Shown one piece after another: positions 44,738-57,295 of a stretch of DNA of 64,000 nucleotides. Each line of letters begins with the position of its first letter. Position 1 is the stretch's first letter. Location of the stretch: contig NC_073696.1 of assembly GCF_029784165.1 (NCBI RefSeq), forward strand, positions 48,243,315-48,307,314, in the 5' to 3' direction. A program made the translations under genes and the position numbers. The notes beneath the pieces were generated by a model. The model was not told where the DNA came from and did no database searches. It saw only the letters and a list, made by a program, of their open reading frames with translations. The stretch is from Wyeomyia smithii. Its lineage: Eukaryota > Arthropoda > Insecta > Diptera > Culicidae.

Positions 44738-47397
44738 TTATTGGCTATAAAGAGAGCTTATCGTAGCAATTGAGGATTGCAACGATTTTTGTCGAAAATT
44801 GTTAATAATTTTATTTGACATAGCTTCTAATGGTTCAACACCAGTAAGTCTATGTAATTCGAGTGTACCAAACCAAGGAGGACGCTTCAAAATCATTTTC
44901 AGAATTTTATTCTGAATCCTTTGGAGCGTTTTCTTCCTTGTTGAACAGCAACTTGACCAGATCGGTACAGCATAAAGCATTGCTGGTCTAAAAATTTGTT
45001 TGTAAATCAAAAGTTTGTTCTTTAAACAAAGTTTAGAATTCCTGTTAATGAGAGGATATAAACATCTCGTATATTTGATGCACTTGGCTTGTATACTCTC
45101 AATGTGCTCTTTGAAAATAAGTTTTTTATCATAAATTAGTCCTAAGTACTTAACCTTGTCGGACCAACTTAAAATAACCCCATTCATCTTGACAACGTGA
45201 TTATTGTTTGGCTTGAGGAAAGAAGCCCTAGGCTTATGCGGAAAAATTATCATTTGAGTTTTAGAAGCATTGGGAGAGATTTTCCACTTTTGCAAGTAGG
45301 AAGAAAAAATATCTAAACTTTTCTGCAATCGACTGCATATGACACGAAGACTTTTTCCTTTTACGGAAATGCTTGTGTCATCGCAGAACAATGACTTTGT
45401 GCATCCTGGAGGCAAATCAGGAAGATCTGAAGTGAATATGTTGTACAGGACTGGACCCAAGACTGAACCTTGAGACACACCTGCTCTGACAGGAAATCTA
45501 TCAGATTTTGAATTCTGATAGACAACCTGCAGAGTTCGATCAGTAAGATAATTTTTTAAAATTTTGATTAAGAAAATTGGAAAATTAAAAGTTTGCAATT
45601 TCGCAATCAAACCTTTATGCCAAACACTGTCGAATGCTTTTTCTATGTCTAAAAGAGCAGCTCCAGTGGAATAACCTTCAGATTTGTTAGCTCGTATCAT
45701 ATTAGTAACTCTGAGCAATTGATGAGTTGTGGAATGCCCATGGCGAAATCCAAACTGTTCATTTGCAAAAATTTAATTTTCGTTGATGTGTGACATCATT
45801 CTGTTAAGAATAATTCTCTCAAACAGTTTACTTATTGAAGAAAGCAAACTGATTGGTCGATAACTTGAAACTTCAGCTGGGTTCTTATCCGGTTTTAAAA
45901 TGGGAGTAATTTTTGCATTTTTCCATAATTTGGGAAAATATGCAATTTTGAAGCAGCAATTGAAAATTTTCACTAAAAATTCCATTGTGCTCTCAGGGAG
46001 ATGTTTGATTAGTATATTAAAGATTCCATCGTCACCAGGTGCTTTCATATTTTTGAAATTTTTAATAATTGATTTAATCTCATTCAAGTTAGTTTCAATT
46101 ATTTCTGCAGGTAAAAAATTCTGGGAAGAAATTAAATCAAATTGACGTGTGACTTCATTTTCAATTGGACTCACAAAATTCGAATTTGAGTTATGAACAC
46201 TCTCAAGCTGCTGAGCAAGTCTTTGAGCCTTTTGTTCATTGGATACAAGAAAACGTTCACCATCTTTTAAAACTGGAATAGGCTTTGAAGGTTTCTTAAG
46301 AATCTTCGACAGCTTCCAAAATGGTTTTGAATATGGTTTCAATTTTTCAACTTTAGTCTCAAAATTTTGATTTCTCAGAAGAGTAAGTCTATGCTTAATC
46401 TCTTTCTGTAAATCTTTATAAATAGTTTTAAAACAGGGTCGCGAGAACGTTGATATTGACGTCTGCGGACATTTTTCAAACGAATTAGAAGTTGAAGATT
46501 TTCGTCAATTATTGATGAATCAAATTTCACTTCAGCCTTTGGAACAGAATAATTCCTGGCATCAACAATTGCACATTTTAATGCTTCCAAAGCGGAATCA
46601 ATATTCACTTCGTTTTGCAAATCAAGCTCATTATTGAAATTTCTCTCAATATGATTATTATAATTAAAAACAGAGCTCATAGGGTTTAAAACTGATTTAT
46701 GTGATAAAGAAAAAGTTATTGGAAGATGGTCAGAATCAAAGTCAGCATGTGTGATCAAATCACTACATACATGACTTTGATCTGTTAGCACCAAATCAAT
46801 TGTTGAAGGGTTTCTTACAGAAGAAAAGCATGTAGGACTATTCGGAGACAAAATAGAATAGTATCCTGAAGAACAATCATTGAATAAAATTTTGCCATTG
46901 GAATTACTTTGAGAATTATTCCATGAACGATGTTTAGCGTTAAAATAGCCGATTATAAAAAATTTCGAACGATTTCTGGTGAGTTTTTGTAAATCACCTT
47001 TAAAATAATTTTTGAGCTCGCGTGTGCATTGAAATGGTAAATATGCTGCGGCAATAAATAAAATCCCAAGTTCAGTTTGAACTTCAATTACCAAAGTTTC
47101 AATAACTTTCGTCTGTAGATGGGGAAGAGCACGATGTTTGATTCGGCGATGAATAACAATTGCAACTCCACCGCCGGAACCCTGAATCCTATCATATCTA
47201 TGAACCACGTAATTGGGATCGTATTTTAGTTTTATGTTAGGTTTTAAAAATGTTTCAGTAATAATTGCAATATGCACATTATTTACTGTTAAAAAATTAA
47301 AAAGCTCATTCTCATTGGCCTTCAATGAGCGAGCATTCCAATTTAATATTTTAATTGTTTTATTTAAAATCATTGCTAAATTGTAAATTAGAAACAA
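44738..47397 (-). pseudogene. ORF2: endonuclease/reverse transcriptase, one frameshift and one stop
   Basis: An AP-like endonuclease comes first: LNWNARSLKANENELFNFL, ITETFL, SGGGVAIVIHRR, GYFNAKHRSWNN and SDHLPITFSL. The metal-binding DFNAKH Asp is Tyr (GYFNAKH). A frameshift near 46,430 joins FKTIYKDLQKEIKHR to the RT. RT blocks follow: APGDDGI, LKPDKNPAEVSSYRPISLL, FGFRHGHSTTHQL, LLDIEKAFDSVWH (catalytic Asp), GVSQGSVLGPVLYNIF, then LFCDDTSI where FADD is usual, and VKYLGLIYDKKL. A TAA interrupts between HINEN and IFANEQFGF (about 45,770). The C-terminus ends at 44,738. The enzyme normally nicks the target and copies its own RNA there. This copy cannot. Confidence 0.92.
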
Positions 47398-48675
47398 TTT
47401 TAATAGTAAAATTTGTGCCTATTTGAATGGCTTCAAACATTGATTTTGCCTGCAACATGGCGTTCATAAGATCGAACATTGCCTGTTGCAAAAAAGAAAG
47501 TTTACCTGCCGTAATAGGCCCCAGGCAGTTGACATTAGAAAAAATATTTTCGGTAGCAATATTAGCTGGAGCGATAGGTGTACAATTATTTTCTAGCGTG
47601 TTTTGCTTACCCATATTAACGGTCATTTTCGAACTACCAACACTAGGCGGTATAATGTTCGAACTACCTGTAACCTGTGCATAAGTTAAACGGGTATGCA
47701 AAGGAGTAGGTAAACTATGCGTTACTGGTACGCTTGAAGAATTTTGTTTTGAAGTTGGTTTCAATTGAGAAATTGAATTTTGTTTACCTTGCCTTGCCTT
47801 AACAATTGCTAAACGGACTGGGCATTGATAAAAATTTGACATATGGTTGCCGTTACAATTCGCACAGCGAAAATTTTTACTCTCTTTCACAGGACATGTG
47901 TCCTTTTTGTGAGAAGAGTCTCCACAATTAAGACATTTTTGGTCCATGTTACAGAATTTGGAACCATGGCCATAACGTTGGCAAGTACGGCATTGGGTGA
48001 TATGCTTTTCACCTTCGCCATACTTCCTAAAAATTTACCACTTTACACGCACATTATACAAAGCATGTGCTTTTTCAAAAAATTTTTAGTTGTTAACCTC
48101 ATTGCGGTTAAAATAAATTAAATAATTAACAAGGGAAATTCCAGCTCTCTGACTGTTTTCGCCTCGTGATTTTTGTTTCATTAGAATTACTTGAGTAGGG
48201 GCTATGCCAAGTAATTCTGTTAAAGTAAGTTTGATCTCATCAACAGTTTGATCGTTGGTGAGACCTTTCAAGACAACCTTGAACGGCTTGGCGTTCTTGG
48301 TGTCATATGTAAAAAATTTGCACATCTTGTCAGTTAAATACTGAACAAGACGATCACGACCCTTTACTGAGTCGGCTAACAAGCGGCATTCACCTCTACG
48401 GCCAATTTGATAGGTAACTTTAACGTCAGAAACAAACGTTGAAAGTTCTTTTTTGAATATATTAAATTCAGAAGAAATAGTTACCACAATAGGTGGAACT
48501 TTCTCCTTTTTTAAAGATTTTATATTTTGTATAGTTTCATTATTAATAACTTTCATTTCACCAGCTCAGGCAAAATATCAAAAGGATTGTCACTACAGAC
48601 ACTCGAAGTGTCAGAAAGAGATGCCTCTCTTTTCCTCCCCGCAGCGATGCGAGGTTTCTTTTTCCGTCCAGCCAT
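47360..48675 (-). pseudogene. ORF1: Gag-like nucleic-acid-binding protein, broken
   Basis: It starts at ATG 48,675 (MAGRKKKPRIAAGRKREASL, then SDNPFDILPEL), and a frameshift near 48,560 moves it to the frame MKVINNETIQ. A PRE_C2HC-type region (FKVVLKGLTNDQTVDEIK, ...GIAPTQVILMKQ) leads to two in-frame stops at about 48,070 and 48,018. Three zinc knuckles follow: CRTCQRYGHGSKFC and CLNCGDSSHKKDTC (both CX2CX4HX4C) and CANCNGNHMSNFYQC (CX2CX3HX6C), then a Ser/Thr/Asn-rich tail. In the family ORF1 coats the element RNA. It overlaps the start of ORF2 by 38 bp. Confidence 0.9.
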
Positions 48676-48877
48676 TTCAGGTGATACGAAAAAAGTTAAA
48701 ACAAATGTTAAATTCAAAAGTAGGTAGTCTTGAGAAAGACTGATGGGAAATAACTTTCAGGTAGTCTTTAAAAGACACACTGACAAAACACAGACTTTGA
48801 AGCTATAGGCAGTCAAAGACCAGTCCACAAGAAACCGAAAAAACGTCTGATCTGTAGGACAGTTCAAGACACACTGA

Positions 48878-48887
48878 TCGGAAACAG
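48878..48887. other. Target-site duplication of the Jockey-clade element, right
   Basis: TCGGAAACAG, matching the left copy exactly. Confidence 0.9.
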
Positions 48888-49060
48888 TTAATGCATCACC
48901 AGTGAAAACGCTATTTTATGTTTGCTGTGGTGAATCAAACATAAAACAGCGTTTTCACAGGGAACGCATTATCTATTTCCGAGTTCTGTGCTTCAGAAAA
49001 TTCGAAATGGAGGCTCGAATTCGGCCGTTTGTGGCTTCAATACCGTTTCACCTTAAAAAC

Positions 49061-50302
49061 AAAATAAGAATCAGTTGAAAACAGTCACCAAATAACAAGT
49101 AATGATCGTTTTATATTAGGTTTCTGGTCGCTATAGACGGCAGGCTTTCCCAGTTCCCTATAATCGTCGTTAAGAGTTAAGCCTGTATTACACTCTTTGA
49201 CCAATGGTGAAGTATTTGACCTTTTGACATGATGGCCAAATTTATTTGACATCATGATTGTTGTTTGCCCGTCTGTTCAGAATCTGTCTTCCAAGAGGTT
49301 GATTTTAGTGTCATCCGTAGATAGAAACTTGTTCTAAAACTCTTTCGGTTTGTTCACACACTGACAAAAAAGAGTATGCTTTTTCCGAAAATTTAAAAAA
49401 AAAGAGGTAAATATTTTTGAGAACATTTAAAGTGTGCGCTCAATTTTGTAATGGTCGAAATAGAGATTTTTATCGATTTTTAGGATTAAATATTAAGCCA
49501 GGCTTGTTATTCTCATAAATACGTGATAAGAGCGTGATTAAAATCCATCACGCACTTCATCTTCGGCATGAGTACTGCATGTAGCAATTTTGAGCACCAC
49601 ACTTCATTTCTTTGCTTTGTGCTATCATTTGCTGCTCGAAAAAAAACTCACTTGCTGCTCACAACTCAGCCGAGCGAAACAAGAGTGGAGAATCACTCTA
49701 GTGAGAATACACCGAAGTACACCGCAATGCGCACTAATACAACAGAGACAACTCGTAGAAGAATGTGATGCGAAATGATCGAAATGTGATCGAAAGCCAC
49801 AGCAAACGCAGCCTACTTTCCTGCCCAGATGCTCCTTTTTTTGAAAAATGCTCAAGAGTGTCATTGTGAGCTTTGTTGTGTAGTTATTGTGCGTAATATC
49901 CTTTCGAGTGAGAAAGCTCACCTCAAGATATTATCTCTCACGAGATATATATTTCAGATTCCACCACGATGTTTTTTGCACACTCCTCAGATACACACGA
50001 TTTGCAGCTCTCTTCGAACATATTTCACTTTAGATAAATGGAATGCATTGTCAAATCGCAAGTGTACAGTCAATTCTACGATTGACTCCTTTATTCAGTA
50101 GTATTCTGTGTTTCAGTACGAAAAGCTCGTTAAAATAATGTGTTTTGGTTTCATCACATTCATGCAGAAAAATGGAAAACGTGAGTTGAATTTAATCCGA
50201 AACTTATCTACCTTTAATTAGGAAATAATTGATTTGATGAGAAGGTCATCAATATATAGCTTTGTATGAGAATATTTTTCGAACTAAATTTCTATTTTTA
50301 GC
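49061..50302. other. No gene; contains a dispersed repeat at 49,545-49,705
   Basis: The stretch 49,545-49,705 (GCAATTTTGAGCACCACACTT shortened: GAGCACCACACTT, GCTTTGTGCTATC, GAAACAAGAGTGGAGAATC) is the opposite-orientation partner of 24,240-24,410. Otherwise nothing recognised. Confidence 0.5.
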
Positions 50303-50490
50303 AACGGCTTTTACCCGTTAATACACAAGTTCATTAAGCATACAGTATGTGCAGTAGGGAAAGCGAAAAATAAGCGAACTGGAAATATGATACAGATTTG
50401 GAAAAATATACCGCATCCCGACGGGACATGAACCCGCAATCTCCCTGTCTCCGGCATTGTGTTTTGACCAATTAAACTACGGGGGACGGT
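50303..50490 (-). mobile_element. tRNA-derived SINE family B
   Basis: On the minus strand the head has an A-box-like TAGTTTAATTGG (complement of about 50,467-50,479) and a B box GGTTCATGTCC (complement of 50,424-50,434). A body follows (GATGCGGTATATTTTTCC, CTGTATCATATTTCCAG), and the 3' end is TTAACGGGTAAAAGCC at about 50,303. The pol III promoter halves are spaced as in a tRNA. It is distinct from SINE family A. Confidence 0.75.
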
Positions 50491-50740
50491 GGTACTGTTC
50501 CACAATCTATATCGTATCACATTCCACTGCCGACTTATTCTATTGCTCATCCCTAAATACACACACAGTTATTTATAGACTGAAAGGAATGTCTCATCAC
50601 ACACAGAAGAGTCAGCTGATGCTGATAACTCTTATAGACCCTTGTGGTCGAGACCAAAGTCAGTCTGAGTCGTGCTTGCAAGTGCGACACAACGGAAGAG
50701 GCTCCGTAGGGGCTAAATTTTTCGAACTAAATTTCTATTT

Positions 50741-50850
50741 CTAACAATCCGTCGGGATGCGGTGTATTTTTCCAAATCTGTATCATATTTCCCAATCGCT
50801 AATTTTCGCTTTCTCTACTGCACATATTGTCTGCTTAATGAACTTATGAG
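50741..50850 (+). mobile_element. Truncated SINE family B, opposite orientation
   Basis: From just after the B box (CCGTCGGGATGCGG) through CATATTTCCCAATCGC to GCACATATTGTCTGCTTAAT. It forms a roughly 100-bp inverted repeat with the SINE at 50.3 kb. Confidence 0.75.
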
Positions 50851-50989
50851 AATATTTTCCATTTCTTTTTTTCTATATTTGATCTCGTCAGATTCAATTC
50901 CGTCTTAGGAAGATTCCCTTCATCCGTAACAATTAATCTACTGGAATGTTTTCAAAACAAGTTATGAACAAAATATGAATTTCAAGAAT

Positions 50990-53590
50990 ATTTTATTATT
51001 ATTGTTGTTTATTTTCTAAAATTCATCCGACACAAGGCTTAATGAATTGGTGGCTGGGAAAAGCCGCCTTGAAAAAGTACGTAGCGGTTTTCAAAGCGTC
51101 ATAAAAACTCAGTATCTTGATAACAGGAAAATTACAAATAAATGACAATACTTTTCCATGCAAAAACTTAGTACAGATAAACATTTAAAAGTTGTAAAAA
51201 GCTGAAAATTAAAATTTTGTTCATTCAAATTGTACCATTTAAATTGCTGAGATAGCTGAAGGAGTCGCTGAGGGCGAGAGGGGTAGTTCAGTTTAGGTGA
51301 CGACAGGATGTTTGGGCAATCGTAGATTCCAGTTAGAATTTTATGTGCAGTTCTTGCAATGATATCCTTCCTATGCCGTCCTAATGGTGCTATAACAACC
51401 ATCGAACAGAGATCCTCATATCCTTCGCAAATCCTTCGTACAAAAATCTTTTGTACACGTTCGGTACGTTGGGCCCAAAACTCGTATTCAATGTTGTACA
51501 CGGTGCAGGCAGACTCCAATATGGAACGTACCGGTGAACATCCAGGATCATCAAATTCCTTGTCAATTTTCATAACTAAGCAAAGTTGTCGGTTGGCTTG
51601 TTAATTTTAGTGTCAAGTATAACACCGAGATCAGTGAGAACATCTGAGCGCGTTCCTTCCAGCGATGTGTTAATCATAAAACAAAGGGTGTTTTTTCGGT
51701 TAAGCTACGGAAAACTTAGGGATACAAATCCACATGTGATTAGGGCAGCACCAATCGGCGAAAAGGTCAATTAGCTCTGGGAGTCTGCTGCAGTCGTCGT
51801 GAGCTTGAATGAGCTTATAGATTTAAGTATCATCACCGCATAATAGTCTCGTGCCTGAAGACAATAGTCTGGTTACAACGTTGATAAATAGTAGAGGTCC
51901 TAAAATACTGCCTTGGGGTACTCCTGAGATGCTACAGGAGTAGATTGATTTAAGTCCGTATAGATCGCATCAACTTGAAATTTAAATACATACTGAAACT
52001 GGGGTGACTTTGATCACTTTTTTGATTGTATCTCAAATATTTTCAGAATATACTGAAAACAATATTATTCGCTATTTTTTTCAAAATAAGTACTGGCATG
52101 CATTGAAAAAGATTCAGTCACTACTTGAAAAGTTTAGCAACATTTTTGCTGTTTTTGTATATGCTCTAAAAATTTTACACCAATCATCATTCCGGGGTGA
52201 CTTTGATCACTTCATTGTTTTGATGAATTTGGTGTAACACTTTGCTACTTGCACTAAATTGAACAGCCTTAAACGGCTTAAACGAGTTTATAAATATGGA
52301 AAGCAATTTGGGGGCCATTCACATTCTACGTGAACAGTTTATAATGGCGAATGTACGAGATTCATACGAATTTTTTTAGAATATATATGAATTGTTATCC
52401 ACTGAGAGAGAAGGTGGTCTAAAATCATCAAAAACTAGTCCACGAGGAATATGACTGATGAAATTGGCCAAATTTGCATGTTACTTCACGTCTTGGGTTT
52501 TTGTTAAGAAGAAATATGTAATACGCTGTGGAGAATATTGGGACTCAACATTGCCTTTGAAGAAAAACTTGCAAAAATAACAATAAAATGTATTATTATA
52601 ATATTTGTTCATCTTAAGAACTATCTGGGAATAAAATAAATAAACTTACGTATTGCAACTTGTTGTTTTGAATCTGCCTGAACCGATTGTTTGTATGCAA
52701 CAAAAATCGCCAAAAATACACTTTCTTTTCAATTAATATTTTAGCATGAAAAACACTCTTTAATAGCAGGAAATGCATGAGTAGTAGCAATGCGAACATA
52801 TATCCACGCATTCAGTGAAGATTACGACAAGGCCCAAGCAGTACGAGCGCTTTTTTACCACATTTTCTAAAAAGAGGTACAGTGATCAAAGTCACCCCGG
52901 TGATTAAAGTCACCCCAGTTTACGGTATTTCGTAGGCAAAAAGATGTTGGTTCCAGGAGGTTATTCGTCACGGATCTGCCGGGGTAAAAACCATGCTGAG
53001 CAGTGGAGATTTAGCTTTTCACTCAAAACTTTCGTGCTTTCGTGTAAAATTCTTTCCAGCTGCAGAGAGATTATTGACCTTGCAGAGAAATGTTGAAAAT
53101 AGATGCCAACGGAGATTTTAAAGCCTCAAGGCAGTTTTTCAAAACGACAGCCGGAATGCAATCAGTGTAGGGCGTTAAGATTGTTTCAGATTACTGACAG
53201 CTTTGACAACATTCTCGTTTGTAACTCTGAAGGTATCTGTAATGAAAAAGTCACTGGAAACAGGCAGCAGAGCGACGGTAATATTATCATCTGTGGTTCA
53301 ACTACTGTTGTAAACGCTAGCGAAATCACATTTACTCTTTAAAGTAGATGCTTCTCTTTGGAGCGGAAACATCCTGGAGGGGAGACCGTCCTCTTTGCGT
53401 TTCGTGTTGGCAAATTTCCAAAATCCTTTAAATCCATAAAAGCAAAGATTAAGTTCTGCTTTTTGCTCGAACAACCTAGAGAGTCTTCTGTTTGCTGCTC
53501 TATAAGATCTACTTGCAGAGATAAAGCGAAATCGGTTGACAGGATTCTTGCACTTTCGGATTTGGATTCCTGTGAATCTAGGTGCTGCAA
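50990..53590 (-). pseudogene. Non-LTR retrotransposon ORF2 (I/Jockey-type), heavily degraded and interrupted
   Basis: From the right, in shifting frames: KFANTKRKEDGLPSRMF (about 53,400); AVSNLKQS...IPAVVLKNCLEALKSPLA (about 53,200-53,110); QHGFYPGRSVTNNL (about 52,985); a MITE insertion (51,990-52,930); VDAIYTDLN (about 51,960), the first catalytic Asp block; SGVPQGSILGPLLF (about 51,900); LCGDDT in place of YADDT (about 51,835); then SPVRSILESACTVYN and the C-terminal tail to 51,109. A 3' UTR with CATCCGACACAAGG and a TAA-rich tail (50,990-51,012) closes it. TAA tails are typical of I-clade elements. It lacks an intact endonuclease and is dead. Confidence 0.85.
51990..52930. mobile_element. 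MITE (about 0.94 kb) inserted in the reverse transcriptase relic
   Basis: The inverted ends share AAACTGGGGTGACTTTGATC (left from 51,996; right, complement ending at 52,922, with one change). The motif GGGGTGACTTTGATCAC also recurs internally at about 52,195-52,212 and, inverted, at 52,882-52,899. Removing the element joins the two halves of the RT. No transposase is seen. Confidence 0.75.
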
Positions 53591-55311
53591 GCCATTACCA
53601 AAATGGCGTTTTTATTTAAGGGCTTCGGAAAAGTGCATTGTAATTCCCAATTCAATAACGGCGTTTCTAACTTTAATAACTTATTTGTTTCTTATTTGTT
53701 TGCTATTCACGCAGTAATATATGTTTATGATTTGAAGCAATTTGTACACGTATATAACGATTTACATTATTTTGTAAAAAAAATCCAAGATCAGTTGTTC
53801 CCCTTTCGGGCCAAAGACAATCATAACATGAAAACCTATATGAGTTATTTTTTCATTCATTCTACATGTTTGCTAAGTGAAGAATTCGCAAACCATTTCA
53901 ACAACAACCACCTAATACAAACATCTAGAAACGGCTCAGAAAAAGTTGCAAAAAAAAAATATTATAATCAAGCCGAATCATTTCATCGTCAGCTCATAAA
54001 ATTAAAGATTATCGCGGAAATGGCAGATGGGCTAAACCCACGCTGATCCGCAATTAGATGCTTTTGCAGATCATTTGGGTATTCCAGTGCCGAGGTAGCT
54101 AGAAAAAAAAACTATATGATAATCCTGCTGATCACATGATAATGAGTGTTCGATCTACATCGAGCGCTTCGTCAGCTTATTTTCGAAAGAAACGCCTGGC
54201 GCACAAAACCCACGGATGATGACGTACTCCGCAGCTCGTAAACAACATTCTTGATAGTGTATTCAACCTCGAATGATTGATCTGGCAGTAGTGTGCCTCG
54301 GTGAGTGAGTGGCTTGGCAGTCGTGTCTCGGATCTCGCTCCAAGCCATACGTGATTCTGAGTACCTACCGCCCGAGAACGGATGTAAGCCCGAAGCACTT
54401 GCTTCTCTACACACCAGCATCTCTCGGCACGGGGGAAATCCGCATGCCACATTGTCTTCCAATTAATAGCTCCGACCGTCAATTATCACTTTGGAATCAA
54501 TCACAGCCCGGGCTGTGTATGTGACAGATGACGACGCTCCGGTACAGATCATCCGCACCGTCACCACCACGAGGGGCTGGGCAGAATCCGTGCCATTTAC
54601 CTGAATGGGTTAATTAGACAGCGGGGTCGTCGGAATAAGGCCGCCACGATCGGCTCGAGAGAAGGAGCGGATGATCATTTTAATTCTATGTACAGCGGGT
54701 GTAGCTTAAGATGAAACAAGGCAACATTTTTTGAGTGCTTTTCGTTGCAATGCAATTGCAAAGATAATAACTATTCCTATTAATCATAATTAACGATTAG
54801 TAAAGTTTTTTTAGAAGTGAGTATGATACGATACACGGTTGGAAGAATACAAACCTAGACCATCTAATATGACGTTCACTAACATAAGTTTTGGTTGTTA
54901 TTGAATTATTAAATTTTTCCACACTAATACTTCAAGTGGAAGTAATCGATAATTTCGTCTAATTTTTCTTCAACCGCGAGGTAAAATTCCATATTTTATG
55001 CTCGTACTTGTTTGGCCCGAGAGGACCCTGAAAGTAATTAGGTTTAAACTTGACACTCTGGTCGTTAAAACGGCGCACATGCACCGACAGTAAAGTCGAT
55101 TAGGTATTGTAGTCATGCCCGATTGGGTCACACCGAACACTCAAAGAGACCTTCGCGAAAAAAAAAACGAAAGTACACGAACTTCCAGATTGTTGGGCCG
55201 CGGGGGGTCAGTGTGCAAGTAGGTCTTCGTTAATTAGCAATTTAAATTAGAAACGAAAAAATGCAATAATCAGCATCGTTGACATTGTCCTGCGCGGTCA
55301 CGTACCTAGCG

Positions 55312-55377
55312 ATGATGGCGGTTTCGTTCGAGGAGGACAAAGGCGAACCCAAGCATACCTTGGGCAAGCTCATTTAT
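55312..55377 (+). CDS. Candidate short coding exon, unrecognised
   Basis: ATGATGGCGGTTTCG opens a GC-balanced frame, MMAVSFEEDKGEPKHTLGKL, followed by IY and a GTAATT donor-like site at 55,378. The bases around it are much more AT-rich. No partner exon or known protein is identified. Weak. Confidence 0.15.
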
Positions 55378-56545
55378 GTAATTGAAAAAAAACTTATTAT
55401 TTTCTTCTTTGCTTTGTTCTTTGCAGGTATGTATCGTCTATTTGACTATCCGTTACGTATTCATTAAGTATCGCGATGAACTGCTGCATTTATAGTCGGT
55501 GAGTGAAGCGCAAAGCATATTTCAAATTTTCCCGAAAAAAAATCAATTGCTGTGTGAAAAACAAATGGTATAAATTAAAAAAACTGCAGTTAGAATTCAT
55601 TGCCTACCGTTTGCAGAGGTTATTAAAAGCGATAAACAAAGAACCCGCCAAAGTCGGTGCGAAACAACGTCGAAGGAGTCTTAAGAGTCAAAATTTTCGC
55701 AAGCAAAAATGGCCCCCTGAGCAATTAAAGCAACGTCGGAAAATGTTCATGAAACCTAATAAACTTCACCTTCAGTTTAGCCTTCTCTTTAGACGGTTTG
55801 AATGTATTTGCTAAATCCTACTAAAACTTGTTGGTTTGATCATGTCAATTCATTTTCAGAAACAAACTTCAACTACTTTCACAAAAAAAAATGTTTTTAA
55901 TACAGTAATTCCTCACATCCCACAATTATTTTTTAAGATTTTTTTTTGGTAATAATGAATGATTTTCACTCCTTTTCGTGAGACTTTTTGCGATAATAAT
56001 TACCAAAATTTTCTTCCCAATTTTCTTTTGCCTTTAAAATTAAATTAATTTGCCAATGAGATATATACAGGTGAAGAAGATGAAGACATTTGTCTGTATT
56101 GATAACGTAAAATAAGCAAACAACACGTGCTTTTGGGTTGTGACGTAGGTTTCGACCAACGAGTAAATGCCATTTGAAATGATTTTGCGCATTGTTTAAT
56201 TGAGCTTAAGCTTGAGCTTGACGACCGCACATTTTGTAGTTGCTCCTCCGAGTAAGATTTGAGGTAGAGAAGTTGCACAGGGAATCACGTATAGGGCTAC
56301 TTGGGATTAGATCACCATCTGCAATGTACAACAATTCAGTAGTTTCCGCTTTGTTTAGATCCATAATGGCGTCTACCCCGTACGTCGTTAGGGTAAAGAA
56401 GAAGATTGTAAGGAAGGACGTGTCACAGTCGTTGTTGCCGGAAACCGAGTTTACCTCTGCATCTCCACGACTGCGACGGAAAGGTAGGGTTTGGTCAGTC
56501 GAATACCCTCGAGAAAGCAAACACACTTCAGTAAATGCGGTTCTT

Positions 56546-56604
56546 TGACAGGTATACATCACGATGTTACTTTGACTTTGACAGGTATACATCACGATGT
56601 TACT
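56546..56604. repeat. Short tandem duplication, about 28 bp twice
   Basis: TTGACAGGTATACATCACGA, followed by TGTTACT, occurs twice within 60 bp. Confidence 0.8.
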
Positions 56605-57295
56605 TACCCGGGCCGAAAACGCATTTACACCGGACCAATATGGACGACCGCTCTATTTTTTACTGCCGTCGCAGACACGGCAAAAACTGACAAAGCTCCA
56701 TGCATCCATAGCCAGAAAACTTATAAACAAATTTGCATATCAAACAAAGCAGAATTCTAAGTTTATTTAAAAAATGCAAAAACAACTGCAATCAAGATTT
56801 GGTTGTCATGGTCTACTGTCACGTCGACCGACTTCGTTTCATTCAACATAAATAAAGAAAAATTGTTTATGTGTATCAAAACAAAAGCATATAACTGGGT
56901 AAAATGTCCGTAACCGTCCGATTAGGACTCACCATCGAAGGCGATATGATCAGATAGGGTTTTTGATACTGGTTTTTCATGATACACTTGAATTGATATC
57001 AGCGTTTCTAATAAATGACGGCAGTTATGTACCAAAAATGATTTTTATTGCCGATACACTTAAAACGATTTAATATATTGTAGTACTTGCAACTGTATTT
57101 TAATGCCTGAATGATTTGCTTTTTTGATATTTCATGTCAGAGAATCTAATCACATTCTTCTACCGATGTCATCCTACTGCGCATACGGGACGGTGGTACA
57201 GCGAGAAGATCCTAAAACCGATCTCTCCAAATTCCAAAAAAAAAACAAAATTTCTCTCGCTCGACCGCTGTGTTCACATCGAACGAAAAAAAAAA

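Larger units (their letters stand above)
44499..48877 (-). mobile_element. Full-length Jockey-clade non-LTR retrotransposon (Juan-like), 4.38 kb, inactivated
   Basis: On the minus strand the element begins TCAGTGTGTC at 48,877 (a TCAGT initiator, as expected for an internal pol II promoter). It encodes ORF1 and ORF2 and ends in an 18-nt A tail (T run 44,499-44,516). Perfect 10-bp duplications TCGGAAACAG flank it. Order, zinc knuckles, AP-like endonuclease and RT place it in the Jockey clade. The resemblance to mosquito Juan is from memory and should be treated as probable. The 5' leader has repeated AAAGACACACTGA-type motifs. Both ORFs are broken. Confidence 0.88.
44417..49054. mobile_element. 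Foldback/MITE interrupted by the Jockey-clade element
   Basis: The left arm (44,417-44,498: AAGGTCAAACGG, ACAAACGGCCGA, TTCGAATTTTC, CGGAAACAG) pairs with the right arm (48,975-49,054) at roughly 80 percent. The right part retains the inner hairpin, GTGAAAACGCTATTTTATG against CATAAAACAGCGTTTTCAC (about 48,902-48,960). Without the retrotransposon this was a palindromic element of about 260 bp. Confidence 0.75.
53591..57295. other. No recognised gene; two minor features noted separately
   Basis: A 154-codon frame at 53,582-54,046 shows no domain I know. 54.16-54.66 kb is GC-richer with overlapping frames. A Lys/Arg-rich 103-codon frame lies at 55,503-55,814 without a known match. Confidence 0.35.
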
